Source: Haloarcula taiwanensis
Lineage (GTDB): Archaea; Halobacteriota; Halobacteria; Halobacteriales; Haloarculaceae
Direction of reading: 5' to 3'
NCBI GenBank assembly: GCA_002844335.1
Contig: CP019154.1
Coordinates: 124,001 to 188,000, forward strand
Length of the DNA: 64,000 nucleotides
Program-made: the position numbers and the translations under genes
The notes under the pieces: model-generated
The model's input: the letters and a program-made list of their open reading frames with translations, nothing else
Told to the model about the DNA's origin: nothing
The model's database searches: none
Shown here: one piece after another, positions 63,182 through 64,000 of the stretch
Numbering within the stretch: the stretch's first letter is position 1
Layout of the letters: each line of letters opens with the position of its first letter

Positions 63182-63589
63182 TCAGTTTACCGGGATATCC
63201 GTTCCGTCGTCGTCCTCGCTGTGGACGACCTTCGCCAGCCGTACCGTGAGGACGCCGTTGTCGTAGCTCGCAGTGGTCTCCTCGTCGTCGACGGCTTCGG
63301 GGAGGTGAACCGACCGGCTCAGCGACTGCTGGCGGCGTTCGCGCTGGACGTACTGGCCGTCGGTCGACTCCCGTTCCTGACTCGACGTGGCGCTGATGGT
63401 GAGCTTCCGGTCTTCGACGAGTTGGACCTCAATGTCCGCACTGTCGAAGCCGGGGAGGTCTGCACTGACGACGAAGGCGTCGCCCTCGTCGAGAACGTCG
63501 ACCGGGACAGCGCCCATGTCGACGCCGAACTGCTCGCCGAGCATATCGAACGCGCGCTCAATCTCACTGAACGGATCGCGATCAGACAT
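63182..63589 (-). CDS. hsp20: Hsp20/alpha-crystallin small heat-shock protein
   Basis: 135 residues from ATG 63589 (MSDRDPFSEIERAF). The alpha-crystallin domain spans about 32-120 with AFVVSADLPGFDSADIEVQL, ERRQQSLSRSVHLPEAVD and the closing YDNGVLTVRLAK. An ATP-independent holdase. The C-terminal IPVN carries the I-x-[IV]-type anchoring motif. It probably shares a transcript with the peroxiredoxin gene. Confidence 0.95.
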   Translation of the reverse strand: MSDRDPFSEIERAFDMLGEQFGVDMGAVPVDVLDEGDAFVVSADLPGFDSADIEVQLVEDRKLTISATSSQERESTDGQYVQRERRQQSLSRSVHLPEAVDDEETTASYDNGVLTVRLAKVVHSEDDDGTDIPVN

Positions 63590-63651
63590 ACGTGGGGGTA
63601 CACAGCCCCGGGACTTAACCCTTGAAGCGGGGCTGGTGGATGACTGGTGGC

Positions 63652-64000
63652 TCAGTTGACGACCGTCTTGGAGTCGTAGGACCCGAGCCGGCGGACCCAC
63701 CCCTTCTCGGCGATGGCCTCGATGTCGGCGAGGGCATCCTGGGTGCGCTGCTCGTAGAGCCCGGCCGAGATGTCGATGTGGAAGACGTAATCGCCCAGCC
63801 GCTCGCCGCTGGGGCGGGACTCGACGCGGGTGAGGTTGATATCGCGGTCGGCGAACGGCTCCAGCAGCTCGAGCAATAGGCCGGGGTAGTCGACGTCGGG
63901 ATAGACAATGAAGGAACTCTTGCCGCCGGCCTCGCTGCGCTCGCTTTTCGGGGCGACGACGACGAAGCGGGTCGCGTTCGACGATCGGTCCTGAATGTCT
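63652..64000 (-). CDS. pheA: prephenate dehydratase, C-terminal part (cut by window edge)
   Basis: The last 115 codons are visible. IQDRSSNATRFVVVAP carries the TRF motif of prephenate dehydratase, and the ACT regulatory domain follows (LLELLEPFADRDINLTRVESRPS, GDYVFHIDI). The enzyme makes phenylpyruvate in phenylalanine synthesis, and the ACT domain usually gives feedback inhibition by phenylalanine. The N-terminal catalytic domain lies outside the window. Confidence 0.93.
   Translation of the reverse strand, partial: DIQDRSSNATRFVVVAPKSERSEAGGKSSFIVYPDVDYPGLLLELLEPFADRDINLTRVESRPSGERLGDYVFHIDISAGLYEQRTQDALADIEAIAEKGWVRRLGSYDSKTVVN

Overview
This 64 kb window looks like chromosomal DNA from a halophilic archaeon (class Halobacteria), most probably Haloarcula or a close relative. 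The evidence is a high-GC, strongly acidic proteome, archaeal information-processing genes (Orc1/Cdc6, Hel308, RadA, Nmd3, Cgi121/KEOPS, Taw2-like, two thermosome subunits, archaeal-type LeuRS), leaderless genes with TATA boxes about 26 nt upstream, Bat-type HTH and HalOD1 signalling proteins, many families known only from haloarchaea, and the haloarchaeal PHA cluster order maoC/phaR-phaP-phaE-phaC. I found no rRNA, tRNA, CRISPR array, insertion sequence or integrase. Genes are dense, intact and often overlap by 1-14 nt.

Layout. 1-9.9 kb: unidentified gene end, an Orc1/Cdc6 paralogue, a Tat lipoprotein, RidA, a MATE exporter and a complete four-gene polyamine-type ABC importer, then a MaoC-like protein and a ferredoxin. 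10-15.5 kb: hel308-cgi121 and a flavin oxidoreductase. 15.5-19.7 kb: the polyhydroxyalkanoate (PHA) cluster with a striking operator-like dyad before phaR. 20-24.5 kb: thermosome subunit, then an AAA ATPase paired with a nuclease-fold protein. 24.5-33 kb: SDR/epimerase genes, a cold-shock protein, an XPD-like helicase and an overlapping taw2-like/nmd3 pair. 33-44.6 kb: htpX-pspAB, radA, an aldo/keto reductase, a CAAX-type membrane protease, an Nmad3-like protein, a KaiC-like ATPase, PHP, cupin and glutamine amidotransferase genes. 44.6-54 kb: more oxidoreductases, small zinc-ribbon proteins, nucS and mutS. 54-64 kb: second thermosome subunit, ornithine-cyclodeaminase-family enzyme, paired zinc-ribbon microproteins, a receiver-PAS protein, leuS, a peroxiredoxin, Hsp20 and the end of pheA.

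Themes. Two distant thermosome genes share a near-identical promoter and the same hairpin directly after the stop codon, which points to one co-regulated chaperonin regulon. The PHA cluster carries hydratase, regulator, phasin and both synthase subunits. The AAA ATPase plus PD-(D/E)XK-like pair (22.1-24.2 kb) and the Nmad3-like gene (39.6 kb) are the best candidates for undescribed nucleic-acid biology. Several microproteins of 29-57 residues would be missed by length-filtered gene calling. All family names are from reading the sequence and from memory; no database search was run, and DUF numbers in particular should be checked.
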